Made by a program: the position numbers and the translations under genes | The notes under the pieces: generated by a model | What the model was told of the DNA's origin: nothing | Seen by the model: only the letters and a program-made list of their open reading frames with translations | Database searches by the model: none | Source of the DNA: an uncultured Collinsella sp. | GTDB taxonomy: Bacteria > Actinomycetota > Coriobacteriia > Coriobacteriales > Coriobacteriaceae | Reading direction: 5' to 3' | Assembly (NCBI GenBank): GCA_900545665.1 | Contig: UQZU01000004.1 | Span: 1 to 64,000, forward strand | Length of the DNA: 64,000 nt | Part shown: in pieces, positions 51,576 through 61,066 of the stretch | How positions within the stretch are numbered: position 1 is the stretch's first letter | How the letters are laid out: every line of letters starts with the position of its first letter

Positions 51576-54353
51576 CTACCCGCGGTTGCGAACGCGGCTG
51601 TAGGGCGTATCCACCATGGGCAGATCGGGACGCAGCTTGCCGTCAAATGCGCGATAGGCGTTCTGTACGGCGGGCGCCGTGGGAATCGTTGCGATCTCTC
51701 CAATGCCCTTGCCGCCGTATGCCACGGGCAACAGCTCGTCCTTCTCCACGTAAATGGCGTGGATATCCGGAATCTCGGGCGCACGGAACAGCCCAAGCGT
51801 GCCGTACCTTGCCTGGGGCACGCAGTCCTTGAGCGGCCAGTCCTCGGTAAGCGCATAGCCCATACCCATGAGCACGCCACCTTCGATCTGACCCTGGATG
51901 GAGATGGGGTTGACCACCTTGCCGGAATCGTGCGCAGCATAGATCTCACTCACGCGACCGTCATCGTCCAAAATGACCACATGCGTGGCAAAGCCGTAGC
52001 AGATGTGGCTCTTGGGGTTGGGAACATCCGCACCCAGCTTGTCGGTCGGCTCCAGGTACACGTAGCCAAACTCGCATCCCTCGAGCGCCTTGATGGCGGC
52101 CGCGGGATCCTGAGGATGCATACCCTGGCCGGCGACGAGCTCCTGCGTGTGCAGCTGATAGGCGCGACCGTCGTCGTACTCGATTTTGACGCCGTCACCA
52201 TGCGCATTCACGGGAGCGGCGGGCGCAGACTTGCCGGCCTCGATGTCAAGCATGGCATCGCGCAGCAGGAAGGCAGCACCGCGCACGGCCTCGCCGGTCA
52301 CGACCGTCTGACGCGAGCCAGACGTGGTGCCGGAGTCGGGAGCGTTCTCGGTAGAGCACTCGCCGTTGGCGATGCAGCGAAGCGGCAGGCCGCATGCCTC
52401 GGCAACGTCCTGCAAAAAGACGGTGTTGCAGCCCTGGCCGATGTCGGACGTGGCGGCATAGACCACGGCCACGCCGTTCTCGACGCGAATCTTGCAGCGG
52501 CCGGCATCGGGCAGGCCAACGCCCACGCCAGCGTTCTTCATGGCGCAGGCGATACCGGCGTGTCCGGGATGCGCGTAGTAGGCATCCTTGACCTCAAGCA
52601 GCGTCTCCTTCAGCGCCGTGGAGCAGTCGGCGATCTGACCGTTGGGCAAAACCTCGCCCGGCTCGATAGCGTTTCGGTAACGAATCTCCCACGGATCCAG
52701 GCCGACCTTTTCTGCCAGCAGGTCGATCAGGCTCTCGAGCGCAAACTCGGACTGGCAAACGCCAAAGCCGCGGTACGCGCCGGCGGGCGGGTTGTTGGTG
52801 TAGTAGCCAAAACCGCGAATGTCGGTGTTCTGGTACTTGTAGGGGCCGACGGCATGCGTGCAGGCACGCTCGAGCACCGGGCCGCACAGCGACGCGTAGG
52901 CGCCGGTGTCAAAGTTGATCTCGCAATCCAGACCGGTAAAGTTGCCCTCGGCGTCGCAGCCCAGCGTAAAGGTACCGTCCATGGCATGGCGCTTGGGATG
53001 GAAAGCGAGCGACTCGGCACGCGTGAGCTTGCACTTCACAGGACGCTGAAACTTATATGCGGCGAGCGCGGCCAGATGCTGGATGGACACGTCCTCCTTA
53101 CCGCCAAAGCCGCCGCCCACGAGCATGGTCTCGACGACCACGCGCTCGGGCTCGCTATCCCAGCCAAACATGTGGGCGCACTCTTTGCGCGTGTCGTAGG
53201 CACCCTGGTCGGTCGACTGCACCTTGACGCCGTTCTTGTACGGGAAGGCAACGGCGCACTCGGGCTCCAAGAAGGCATGCTCGGTAAAGGGCGTGGTAAA
53301 GCGCTGTGTTACGGTGAACGCGCTCTCCGCAAGCGCCTTGGCGGCGTCGCCGCGCGTCACGTGGCGGCTCTGACACACGTTGTCCTTGAGCTCCACCGTG
53401 TTGCCGAAGGCAAAGAAGCTGTCATGCAGGCGCGGGGCGTCGGCGGCCCTGGCCTCGACAATGTTGCGCACGGGCTCCAGCGGCTCGTAGTCAATCTTTA
53501 CGAGCTTCTTGGCCTTCTCGAGCGTCGCCTCGTCCTCGGCAACCACCAGCACGATGGCATCGCCCACGCAGCGGGTGATATCGCCCTGGGCGATCATGAC
53601 GTCCCAGTCCTGGATAAGGTGGCCGACCTGGTTAACCGGCACGTCCTCGGCGCGCAGGATGCCCACCACACCGGGCAGGGCCTCGGCCTTGGAGGTGTCG
53701 ATGGAGAGCACACGGGCGCGCGGATACTTGGAGCGCACGGCGCTGGCATAGGTCAGGCCCGGCTGATCGAGCTCGTCGATATCGTCGGGGTACTTGCCCT
53801 CACCGAGCACCTTCTTGCGCACGTCGATACGAAAGGCGCGCTTGCCCACGCCGTAGTCATCGCCGCGCTCCAGGTCCTCGTCGATCTGCTTTTCGCCGCG
53901 GAGCACCGCAGCGGCCAGCGAGATGCCCTCGATAATCTTTTTGTAGCCGGTGCAGCGGCAGACGTTACCGCGAATGGCGTACTTGATCTGCTCCTCGGTG
54001 GGCTCGGGGTCCTCGGCGATCAGCGCTGCACCCGCCATGACCATGCCAGGGATGCAAAAACCGCACTGCACGGCGCCCACAGCGCCAAAGGCGTACACAA
54101 AGGCCTCGCGCACGTCCTCGGGCAGGCCCTCGACGGTCACGATGTTGCGACCGGCGGCAAGAGCGGTGGTCAGCACGCACGCCTTGACGGCTGCACCGTC
54201 CACATGGATGGTGCAGGTGCCACAAGCACCTTCGGAGCAGCCGTCCTTGGCGGAATGGATATGCAGGTCGTCGCGCAGGTAGCGCAGCAGCGGTTTGTTT
54301 TGGGTCGTCGTGCGCTCGACGCCGTTAACGGTAAAAGTGAATTCCTGTGCCAT
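51576..54353 (-). CDS. xdhD: Selenium-dependent xanthine dehydrogenase (XdhD type), 2Fe-2S and molybdenum domains fused
   Basis: A 925-residue molybdenum hydroxylase acting on purines. The N-terminal 2Fe-2S domains show CSEGACGTC (39-47) with Cys59, then CGFC near 98 and CRCTGY near 133-138. The molybdenum domain includes GGGFGGKED, AYRGFG and the active-site glutamate region GGKGIGEI near the end. There is no FAD domain, and no separate FAD subunit lies nearby, so electrons probably pass to the ferredoxin and YgfK encoded just upstream. Context with yqeB and yqeC suggests a labile selenium atom on the cofactor. It is 12 bases after the ferredoxin gene. Confidence 0.92.
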   Translation of the reverse strand: MAQEFTFTVNGVERTTTQNKPLLRYLRDDLHIHSAKDGCSEGACGTCTIHVDGAAVKACVLTTALAAGRNIVTVEGLPEDVREAFVYAFGAVGAVQCGFCIPGMVMAGAALIAEDPEPTEEQIKYAIRGNVCRCTGYKKIIEGISLAAAVLRGEKQIDEDLERGDDYGVGKRAFRIDVRKKVLGEGKYPDDIDELDQPGLTYASAVRSKYPRARVLSIDTSKAEALPGVVGILRAEDVPVNQVGHLIQDWDVMIAQGDITRCVGDAIVLVVAEDEATLEKAKKLVKIDYEPLEPVRNIVEARAADAPRLHDSFFAFGNTVELKDNVCQSRHVTRGDAAKALAESAFTVTQRFTTPFTEHAFLEPECAVAFPYKNGVKVQSTDQGAYDTRKECAHMFGWDSEPERVVVETMLVGGGFGGKEDVSIQHLAALAAYKFQRPVKCKLTRAESLAFHPKRHAMDGTFTLGCDAEGNFTGLDCEINFDTGAYASLCGPVLERACTHAVGPYKYQNTDIRGFGYYTNNPPAGAYRGFGVCQSEFALESLIDLLAEKVGLDPWEIRYRNAIEPGEVLPNGQIADCSTALKETLLEVKDAYYAHPGHAGIACAMKNAGVGVGLPDAGRCKIRVENGVAVVYAATSDIGQGCNTVFLQDVAEACGLPLRCIANGECSTENAPDSGTTSGSRQTVVTGEAVRGAAFLLRDAMLDIEAGKSAPAAPVNAHGDGVKIEYDDGRAYQLHTQELVAGQGMHPQDPAAAIKALEGCEFGYVYLEPTDKLGADVPNPKSHICYGFATHVVILDDDGRVSEIYAAHDSGKVVNPISIQGQIEGGVLMGMGYALTEDWPLKDCVPQARYGTLGLFRAPEIPDIHAIYVEKDELLPVAYGGKGIGEIATIPTAPAVQNAYRAFDGKLRPDLPMVDTPYSRVRNRG

Positions 54354-54365
54354 GGTGATTCCCTT

Positions 54366-54845
54366 CTACACGCCGGCGGCGATGCCGGTGCGGTCGTGGA
54401 TGGCGCCATGCGGGCAGACGACGGCGCACATGCCGCACGACAGGCAGTCCACGCCGTCGATATGGGCGCAGTTGTCCTCGATGCGGATAGCGCCGGCAGG
54501 GCACTTTTTGGCGCACATACCGCAACCGATGCAGCTGGTGTCGCAGATCTTGCGCGCAATGGCACCCTTATCGGTGTTGTTGCAGCGCACCAGAATGTTC
54601 TGGTAGCCGGGGACGAAGGCAATCACGCGCTGCGGGCACGCCATGCCGCACAGGCCACAGCCCGTGCACTTGGAGCGGTCCACGCGGGCGATGCCATCGA
54701 CCAGCGCAATGGCGCCGTGGGGGCAGGCCGTGACGCAGGCGCCACAGCCAATGCAGCCTTCGCTGCAGCGGGCGTCGCCGCCTGCGGAGGCGCAACCACT
54801 TCCGCAGGCAACGTAGGCCACGTTATGTTGAATGGATTTGGCCAT
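54366..54845 (-). CDS. Multi-cluster 4Fe-4S ferredoxin
   Basis: A 159-residue protein with several CxxCxxCxxxC sets (for example CIGCGACVTACPHGA, CTGCGLCGMACP, CIGCGMCAKKCP, CLSCGMCAVVCPHGA), so up to four 4Fe-4S clusters. It begins with an extra Cys-rich stretch (CGSGCASAGGDARC). It is the likely electron carrier between XdhD and YgfK, being located between their genes with 12- and 11-base gaps. Confidence 0.93.
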   Translation of the reverse strand: MAKSIQHNVAYVACGSGCASAGGDARCSEGCIGCGACVTACPHGAIALVDGIARVDRSKCTGCGLCGMACPQRVIAFVPGYQNILVRCNNTDKGAIARKICDTSCIGCGMCAKKCPAGAIRIEDNCAHIDGVDCLSCGMCAVVCPHGAIHDRTGIAAGV

Positions 54846-54856
54846 AAGAGACTCGC

Positions 54857-57856
54857 CTATTTCTTAAGGAGATACGGATAGTTGTCGCGCACAGCCCTGA
54901 TGGTCAGGCGGACGGCCTCGGGAAGGCCGGTGTTGACGGCATCGACCGAGACGGTGCGGACCGTGCCGGCGACGCGGACCTTAAAGTGGTCCTCGTCCAC
55001 AGCCAGGAAGCCCTCGTTCTCGGAGTTCTCCATGTCCTGCTCGCTCCAGAACAGGGTGAGCTTGTCCTTGTAGGGACGGCCCTCCTGGTAGGGGCAGAAC
55101 ACAGCGCAGTTGCCGCACTCGTTGCACATACCGTCGACGTGGACGACCTGATGCTTGGCCAAGCCCGGCACCTTAATTGCCACGTTGGCGCGGTTGGGGC
55201 ACACGTCGCAGCAGACCTCGCACACCGAGCCGCAGCCCAGGCAGCGGGTCTTGGTGCAGTTGCGCTTGTCGCGGCACAGCGACCCCTTGCGCTCGTAGCA
55301 AGTGTCCTCGCGGCCGGCCTGCTCGTTGCAGTCGGCGTACTTGTTAAAGTCCACGTCGGCGATGGCACGGGCGACCTCGGCGGCATCGGCGATAGCCTCG
55401 ACCACGGTGGCAGGACCGCGGCGGCAGTCGCCCGCAGCCCAGACGCCCTCGACGCCGGTGGAGGTAGCGGCAAGGCGGCCGCGACGGTCGTGCTCGACGC
55501 CCGCGGCATCGTACAGGCTGGCGTCGATGCCCTCGCCCACGGCGCAGATCACCGTGGTGGCGGGAAGCTCAACAGTCTCGCCCGTGGCGACGGGGCTGCG
55601 GCGGCCGCTTGCATCCGGCTCGCCAAGCTCCATAACATCGCAGGTCAGCACGGCGCCGTTGAGTGCCTTAGGTGCCAGCAGCTCGCAGAACTCAACGCCG
55701 TCGGCAAGAGCAAGATCGAGCTCTTCCTCATCGGCGGGCATCTGCTTCTTGGTGCGGCGGTAGACCAGGCGCACGTTCTTCACACCAGCCAGGCGCTTGG
55801 CCACGCGGGCCGCATCCATGGCGGTGTTGCCGGCGCCAATGACGACGACGTCCTCGCCCAGCTCGAGCTTCTCGCCCTTCTTGGCGGCCTCGAGGAACTC
55901 CAGCACGTCGAGCTCGGCACCCTCTCCCAGGCCCGCAGAGCCGGGCATCCAGGCACCGGTGGCCACGACCACGTCGGTAAAGCCCTGGTCCTTGAGCTCG
56001 TCAATGGAATCAACGCGAGCGTTGAGCTGCACCTTGGCGCCAAAGGCTAGGCAGAGCTCGGCATCGTGGGAGATATCGTCGCTCGCGATGCGGAACTCGG
56101 GAATCACGTGACGGACCACGCCACCGAGCGAATCGCGGGCCTCAAAGATGGTGACGGGCACGCCGGCACGCGTCAGGAAGAACGCCGTCGCCAGGCCGGC
56201 CGGGCCGCCGCCGATAACGGCAACGTTGCGCTCGCCGTCGTTTGCGATGGCCTGGGCACGCAGCTTGGGCAGCACGGCGGTCATGGCCTCGCGGGCGGCC
56301 TTGAGCTTGCTGGCGCGAATCTGGGCGCCCTCGGGCTCGTAGAACGCACGCTCGCAGGCACGGCCGCAGGGATGCGGGCAGATGGTGCCGGTAATGAACG
56401 GCAGGGCGTTGCGCTCGATGATGATGTTGAGTGCGTCCTCGTAGCGGCCCTCGTCAACAGCCGCCAGATAGGCGGGAATATCCTGCTGGATGGGGCAGCT
56501 CGTGCGGCACGGCGTGGTAAAGCAATCGGAAAGCGGGCTCTTGCCGGCGACCTTGCGGTCGGGCAGCGGACGCAGCGGCTTCTTGTAGAGCGGGTTGGTG
56601 AGCGAATCGGCCTGGATCGCGGTCACGGCCTCGAGAGAGACGCCCTCAAACGGCTTGCCATCCAGGTCGGTAAACTCGCCGGCCATCTGGCTAAAGCGCT
56701 CGTAGCCACCGGGTTTGAGAACGTCGGTCGCCAGGGTGACGGGCCAAATGCCGGCATCATACAGGGCGCGGATGTTGTAGACCGTAGCACCGCCGGAGTA
56801 GCTGATGCGCAGCTTGCCGTCAAACTGCTCGGTAATGCGACGGGCGGCCTCGATGGTCAGCGAGAACAGCGAACGGCCGGACATGTACATCTCGGTGGAA
56901 GGCAGCTCGTTCCTCGTCACGTCGACGGGGAAGGTATTGGTCAGCTTGACGCCAAACTCCAGGCCGCGCTCGGCGCACAGGGCAATCAGGCGCTCGAACA
57001 TGGGCACGGCATCGGCCCACTGCAGATCCTCGCGGAAGTGCGTGTCATCGAAGACGATGTAGTCAAAGCCCAGCTCGTTCAGACGCTGGCGGGCAAACTC
57101 ATAGCCCAGCAGCGTGGGGTTGCACTTGATGTAGGTGTTGAGGCCCTTCTCGGTAATCAGATAGGTCGCGATGCGCTCGATCTCCGCCGGCGGGCAGCCG
57201 TGCAGGGTAGACTCGGTGATGGAGTTGGAGATGCGTGCCGGGATGGACTCGACAAACGCGGCGTCGACATGCTCAAACTTGTCCAGGTTAGCGAGCGCCC
57301 ACGTGCGGCACTCGTTCCAAACCTCGGAGCCGCTGGCGTCCTTCATGCCCTCAATGTACGCATCGACCTTGGGGCTCTTGATACCCTCCAGGTCATAGCC
57401 CACGGACATGTTAAAGACAAAGCCGTCCGGGCTACCCAGGCCGTACTCGCGAGCGATGAGGTGGCATGCGAACCATGCCTTCACGTACTCGGCAAAGGCC
57501 TGCGGAACCTCGAGCTCGGTCGACCACTCGCAGTTGTAGCACTCGTCCTGCGCCACAATGCAGGGCTTGTTCACACACTTGGAGAGCTCCTCGCCGTCCA
57601 TAACCTGAACGGTCTTGAGCTCAAAGAAGCGGGAACCGGCCACGTAGGATGCCACGATGTTCTGGGCCAACTGCGTGTTGGGGCCGGCGGCCGGGCCAAA
57701 CGGAGTCTCGATGCGCTCGTCAAAAATGGGAAGCGCGCCCTCCTGGTTGGTCGTGACCATCTTACGCACGCCAAAGATGGCGTCCTGGGTCTTGTGCTCC
57801 TCGATGATCCAGTTCATCAGCTGCGAAAACGGGATCGGTCTCATGATGTCGCTCAT
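54857..57856 (-). CDS. ygfK: YgfK-type iron-sulfur flavoprotein (putative selenate reductase subunit)
   Basis: A 999-residue protein. The first half resembles dihydroorotate/dihydropyrimidine dehydrogenase-like barrels (RRITEQFDGKLRISYSGGAT). The middle is a GltD-like FAD/NADPH domain with VIGGGPAGLATAFFLTRAG near 544. The end has 4Fe-4S motifs (CLGCGSVCEVCCDVCP near 870, CNECGNCAVFC). YgfK was named for selenate reduction, but the gene is required in the gut-bacterial urate pathway, probably for reductive purine chemistry. The start at 57856 follows AGAGGAG; the longer frame to 57979 is not supported. Confidence 0.9.
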   Translation of the reverse strand: MSDIMRPIPFSQLMNWIIEEHKTQDAIFGVRKMVTTNQEGALPIFDERIETPFGPAAGPNTQLAQNIVASYVAGSRFFELKTVQVMDGEELSKCVNKPCIVAQDECYNCEWSTELEVPQAFAEYVKAWFACHLIAREYGLGSPDGFVFNMSVGYDLEGIKSPKVDAYIEGMKDASGSEVWNECRTWALANLDKFEHVDAAFVESIPARISNSITESTLHGCPPAEIERIATYLITEKGLNTYIKCNPTLLGYEFARQRLNELGFDYIVFDDTHFREDLQWADAVPMFERLIALCAERGLEFGVKLTNTFPVDVTRNELPSTEMYMSGRSLFSLTIEAARRITEQFDGKLRISYSGGATVYNIRALYDAGIWPVTLATDVLKPGGYERFSQMAGEFTDLDGKPFEGVSLEAVTAIQADSLTNPLYKKPLRPLPDRKVAGKSPLSDCFTTPCRTSCPIQQDIPAYLAAVDEGRYEDALNIIIERNALPFITGTICPHPCGRACERAFYEPEGAQIRASKLKAAREAMTAVLPKLRAQAIANDGERNVAVIGGGPAGLATAFFLTRAGVPVTIFEARDSLGGVVRHVIPEFRIASDDISHDAELCLAFGAKVQLNARVDSIDELKDQGFTDVVVATGAWMPGSAGLGEGAELDVLEFLEAAKKGEKLELGEDVVVIGAGNTAMDAARVAKRLAGVKNVRLVYRRTKKQMPADEEELDLALADGVEFCELLAPKALNGAVLTCDVMELGEPDASGRRSPVATGETVELPATTVICAVGEGIDASLYDAAGVEHDRRGRLAATSTGVEGVWAAGDCRRGPATVVEAIADAAEVARAIADVDFNKYADCNEQAGREDTCYERKGSLCRDKRNCTKTRCLGCGSVCEVCCDVCPNRANVAIKVPGLAKHQVVHVDGMCNECGNCAVFCPYQEGRPYKDKLTLFWSEQDMENSENEGFLAVDEDHFKVRVAGTVRTVSVDAVNTGLPEAVRLTIRAVRDNYPYLLKK

Positions 57857-57929
57857 AATGAGCTCCTCTCTGTAACGCCCGGCGAGACCGCGCGGCGGGC
57901 GCAAATACGGTGTAGCGCTAGCACAGCGC

Positions 57930-57990
57930 CGGCGACCCCGCGGAGGTCGCCTATACGCGCGTCGGATGCGGCGAAACATCCGGCGCGCGT
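57930..57990 (-). other. GC-rich hairpins in the ssnA-ygfK gap
   Basis: Two consecutive hairpins: ACGCGCGTCGGATG with CATCCGGCGCGCGT (57955-57990), and GGCGACC with GGTCGCC (57930-57951). No T-run follows. They may reduce readthrough, protect mRNA or form a leader for ygfK. Confidence 0.55.
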
Positions 57991-58004
57991 GAATCTACTT
58001 GTAA

Positions 58005-59360
58005 TTAGTAGGCGCGATCGTTGAGCGTGCTCCAGAGCTTCTTAGACTCAGCCATGGTCCACGCGTTGATTTTGTCCTCATCAATGCCAACGAACTCGCG
58101 ATCCTTGTACAGGACGCGGCCGTTGATGATGGTGGTGCGGCAGTTTTTGCCCATCATGCCAAAGAGCATGTGGCCGTCGATGTTCTCCTCGCTCAACGGC
58201 GTAAAGGGCTTGTAGTCCATGACGATGACGTCGGCGGCAGCGCCGGGCTCAAGCACACCGAGCTTGCGATCGAAGTACTTGCTGGCCATCTTGGCGTTGT
58301 TCTCGAACAGCATCGTCATGGCCTCGCACCAGCCCACGTTGGGCATGGCGGCGTTGTGGCGCTGAATGATCAGGAAGACCTTAAGGCTCTCGAGCATATC
58401 GTGGGTGTAGGCGTCGGTGCCCATGCACACGGGGATGCCGCGGCGGAAGAACTCGAGCACGGGGGCGCAGCCCACGGCGTTTCCCATATTGGATTCGGGG
58501 TTGTTGACGAGCCAGGTGCCGGACTCCTTGACGATATCCATCTCGGCAGGCGTCACGTGGATGCAGTGGCCCAGCATGGTGTCGGGACCCAGCAGGTTGT
58601 GCTGCAGCAGGCGCTCGACCGGGCTGATGCCGCCGCGGTTGAGGCGGGAGTCCCACACGTCGTTCATGCCCTCGCACACGTGGATGTGGAAGCCGGTCAG
58701 GCCGTTGTTGGCCTCGGCCATCTTGTCCATGGTCTCGTCCGAAAGCGTAAAGGTAGCATGTCCGCCAAACATGGCGGCGATCATGTGGTTGTCGTTATCG
58801 CGACGCTCCTTGGCGGCCCACTGGGCAAATTCGGCGTTCTCGGCAATGGCCTGGTCGCACTTTTCCTGGCCGCGGCGATCGGAGACCTCGTAGCACAGGC
58901 ACGAACGCATGCCCAGCTCCTGAGCTGCATCCTTAATGGTAAAGAGGCTTCCCGGAATCTCGCAGAAGCTCGCATGGTGATCGAAAATCGTGGTGACGCC
59001 ATCGCGGATGGAGTCCAAAATCGTGGCATAGGCGCTGGCCTTGGTGCCGTCAAGCGTCAGGTTGTCGTCAATCTTCCACCACTGCTGCTCAAGATTCTCC
59101 AGGAAGTTGGTGGGGTTGCAGCCCTTAATGGCGAGGCCGCGGGCCAGACCCGAGTAGATGTGGGTGTGGCAGTTGATGAGTCCGGGCATGATGAGGTTGC
59201 CCCGGGCATCGACGTACTCGGCATCCGGGTACTTGGCCTTGAGCTCGCGCTCGGGGCCCACTTCGACGATCGTATCTCCGTCAATGGCGACCGCACCGTT
59301 TGGAATGAACGGGGTCTGAGCGTTGCGGGTAAAGACGGAACCGTTAGCGACCAGAAGCAT
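58005..59360 (-). CDS. ssnA: Amidohydrolase SsnA (putative aminohydrolase)
   Basis: A 451-residue metal-dependent deaminase/hydrolase of the guanine deaminase-like superfamily. Metal ligands are in INCHTHIYSG, then GFHIHVCEG, LGHCIHVTPAE and CMGTDA. It is part of the E. coli-type ygfK-ssnA-xdhD set and is expected to deaminate or open a purine-derived ring. The start at 59360 follows GGGAG; the TTG six codons earlier overlaps that site. It lies downstream of the permease after about 195 bases of hairpin-rich sequence. Confidence 0.9.
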   Translation of the reverse strand: MLLVANGSVFTRNAQTPFIPNGAVAIDGDTIVEVGPERELKAKYPDAEYVDARGNLIMPGLINCHTHIYSGLARGLAIKGCNPTNFLENLEQQWWKIDDNLTLDGTKASAYATILDSIRDGVTTIFDHHASFCEIPGSLFTIKDAAQELGMRSCLCYEVSDRRGQEKCDQAIAENAEFAQWAAKERRDNDNHMIAAMFGGHATFTLSDETMDKMAEANNGLTGFHIHVCEGMNDVWDSRLNRGGISPVERLLQHNLLGPDTMLGHCIHVTPAEMDIVKESGTWLVNNPESNMGNAVGCAPVLEFFRRGIPVCMGTDAYTHDMLESLKVFLIIQRHNAAMPNVGWCEAMTMLFENNAKMASKYFDRKLGVLEPGAAADVIVMDYKPFTPLSEENIDGHMLFGMMGKNCRTTIINGRVLYKDREFVGIDEDKINAWTMAESKKLWSTLNDRAY

Positions 59361-59377
59361 GGATGCTCCCTTCAACA

Positions 59378-59537
59378 TCAGAGGCGGGGTTTGACACCTC
59401 TGACATGGCGGAGTGCGAAGCGCCGGCCTACACCGGAAACGGGCCCTCTCCCGTCAACGCTTCACCAAAGGGACAAACCCTTTGAAGTGCGGCTTGGCGC
59501 CGCATGGCGTCGGCGGACGAGGCGATGCGTCCGCCGG
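59378..59537 (-). other. Chain of hairpins between the permease and ssnA genes
   Basis: In about 160 bases the minus strand has at least five short perfect stems, for example CGGCGGACG/CGTCCGCCG, GCGGC/GCCGC, AAAGGG/CCCTTT, ACGGG/CCCGT and CAGAGG/CCTCTG. It could be a structured leader, a stabilising or attenuating segment, or a decayed repeat. It matches no riboswitch consensus I can recognise. Confidence 0.5.
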
Positions 59538-59555
59538 CGAATAGCACCGAATTGG

Positions 59556-60950
59556 TTACTTCTTGCTCTCGGGCAGGACCAGATCAACAGCGGCATCCTT
59601 GGCGGCATCGATGTGCTGAGCCACGACCGGCGTCTGCGGAAGGATCAGGTTAAGGACAATGGCCATGATGGCGGTGGGGGTTACGGCATTGGAGCCGATG
59701 ACGGTGGACACCCAGGTGGGCATACCCTCGCCGGCAAGGCAACCGCTGGCCATCCAGATACCCAGGCCAAAGACGACGGAGGTACCGACGATGGTGGTAG
59801 TACGCTGCGTGAGGCCCTCGCGGGTGAACATGCGCACACCGTTCATGGTGATGGTGCCAAAGACGCCGACGGTCGCGCCGCCGATTACAGGCTGCGGGAT
59901 GGCGGAGAGCACGGCAGAGAGCTGCGGGAACAGACCGGCGATGGCAAAGACGGCCGCGATGATCACAAAGACCCACTTGTTGACGACCTTGTTGGAGCAG
60001 ATGATGCCCACGTTCTGGCCAAGGGCGCTGGTGGGAAGACCGCCCAGCAGGCCGCCGACCATAGAAGTGAGGCCCTGGGACACGATAGCGCCGGAGAGCT
60101 CGCGCTCGGTGGGCATGCGGTCGATGGATCCAAGGCAAGCAGCAGAGACGTCACCGATAACCTGAATGGCAACCATGGGGAACACGACGGCGAGGGTAAT
60201 GCAGACCTCGGGATCAAACTCGAGCGCGTAGGGCATGAGCTTGGGAAGGGCGAAGACCTGAGCGGTGGCGACGCTGGAGAAGTCAATCATGCCAAAGGGG
60301 ATCGAAACGATCATGCCAACGATCATGCCAAAGAACACGGATCCCAGCTTGAGCGTGCCCTTGCCAAAGTTGGCGAGCGCAAAGACCACAGCGAAGGTGA
60401 TAAGAGCGACGCACCATGCCTGCGGGGTGCCCCACAACGGCGTGCCCATGCCACCGGCCATGTACTTGACGGCCGTGGGATAGAGAGAGACGCCAATGGA
60501 GAAGATGACCGTACCGGTCACGACGGGCGGGAACAGCCACTTAATCTTGCTGTAGGCCAGACCAAAGAGGACCGCGACGGCACCGCCAACGATCTCGCCG
60601 CCCAGCAGCGCGCCAAAACTAAAGCCCGAGGCGCCCATGGCCTGAAGGGCCGGCAGGAACGCGAACGAAACGCCCATGACGATGGGCAGGCCGCCGCCAA
60701 TGCGACGGAAGGGAGCGAAGGCCTGAAGGGCCGTGTCGATTGCCGAAAGAATGAGTGCAACCTGAATGATGTCGGTGCTCTGCTGGCTATTAAAGCCGTA
60801 GACGCCGGCCATGATGACCGCCGGGGTAATGATGCCGGCAAACGATGCCAGTACGTGCTGAAGGGCACACGGGATCATTTCCTTAACGGGCGGCATGCCT
60901 TCGCGAGTGAACAGGGCTTCAGTGCCGTTCGTAACCGTCTCCTGGGTCAT
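59556..60950 (-). CDS. Xanthine/uric acid permease (NCS2 family)
   Basis: A 464-residue membrane transporter with about 12-14 helices. Family motifs include QHVLASFAGIITPA near the start, GGGLPIVMGVSFAFLPAL, and GLPTSALGQNVGIICSNKVV with the conserved Gln-Asn-x-Gly pattern (QNVG) of NCS2 purine carriers. It probably imports xanthine or urate by proton symport; nearby genes favour that over uracil. The ATG at 60950 is chosen over the longer frame because the hydrophobic region and GGTGG site follow it. A good promoter lies about 90 bases upstream. Confidence 0.9.
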   Translation of the reverse strand: MTQETVTNGTEALFTREGMPPVKEMIPCALQHVLASFAGIITPAVIMAGVYGFNSQQSTDIIQVALILSAIDTALQAFAPFRRIGGGLPIVMGVSFAFLPALQAMGASGFSFGALLGGEIVGGAVAVLFGLAYSKIKWLFPPVVTGTVIFSIGVSLYPTAVKYMAGGMGTPLWGTPQAWCVALITFAVVFALANFGKGTLKLGSVFFGMIVGMIVSIPFGMIDFSSVATAQVFALPKLMPYALEFDPEVCITLAVVFPMVAIQVIGDVSAACLGSIDRMPTERELSGAIVSQGLTSMVGGLLGGLPTSALGQNVGIICSNKVVNKWVFVIIAAVFAIAGLFPQLSAVLSAIPQPVIGGATVGVFGTITMNGVRMFTREGLTQRTTTIVGTSVVFGLGIWMASGCLAGEGMPTWVSTVIGSNAVTPTAIMAIVLNLILPQTPVVAQHIDAAKDAAVDLVLPESKK

Positions 60951-61037
60951 TTGACCACCAATCCTCGAAATAGTTGTTTTCGCATCTAACGCTCTATTGT
61001 GACGCAGTGCGGGGTTGAGGTTGTGCCTTCGTTGCAT

Positions 61038-61066
61038 ATCTTATTAAAGATGATTCTCATTCTCAA
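61038..61066 (-). promoter_or_regulatory. Promoter of the permease, overlapped by a Fur-like box
   Basis: Minus-strand TTGAGA (61066-61061), 17 bases, TAAGAT (61043-61038). The spacer and -35 form GAGAATGAGAATCAT (61064-61050), which matches 13 of 15 bases of the Fur consensus half GATAATGATAATCAT. The rest of the 350-base divergent gap is AT-rich with no other clear element. Confidence 0.6.

Noticed and set aside
51456..54881. Very long plus-strand open frame (over 1100 codons) opposite xdhD
   Set aside because: It is the antisense shadow of a GC-rich gene with strong third-position bias. The minus-strand product matches a known enzyme end to end.
59378..59537. Purine or xanthine riboswitch
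   Set aside because: No consensus core of the known purine or xanthine riboswitch classes could be recognised, and the region lies inside a transcript rather than at its start.
58170..60989. Plus-strand open frame of over 900 codons opposite ssnA and the permease
   Set aside because: Antisense shadow, rich in His/Gly/Asp; both minus-strand genes are clear.
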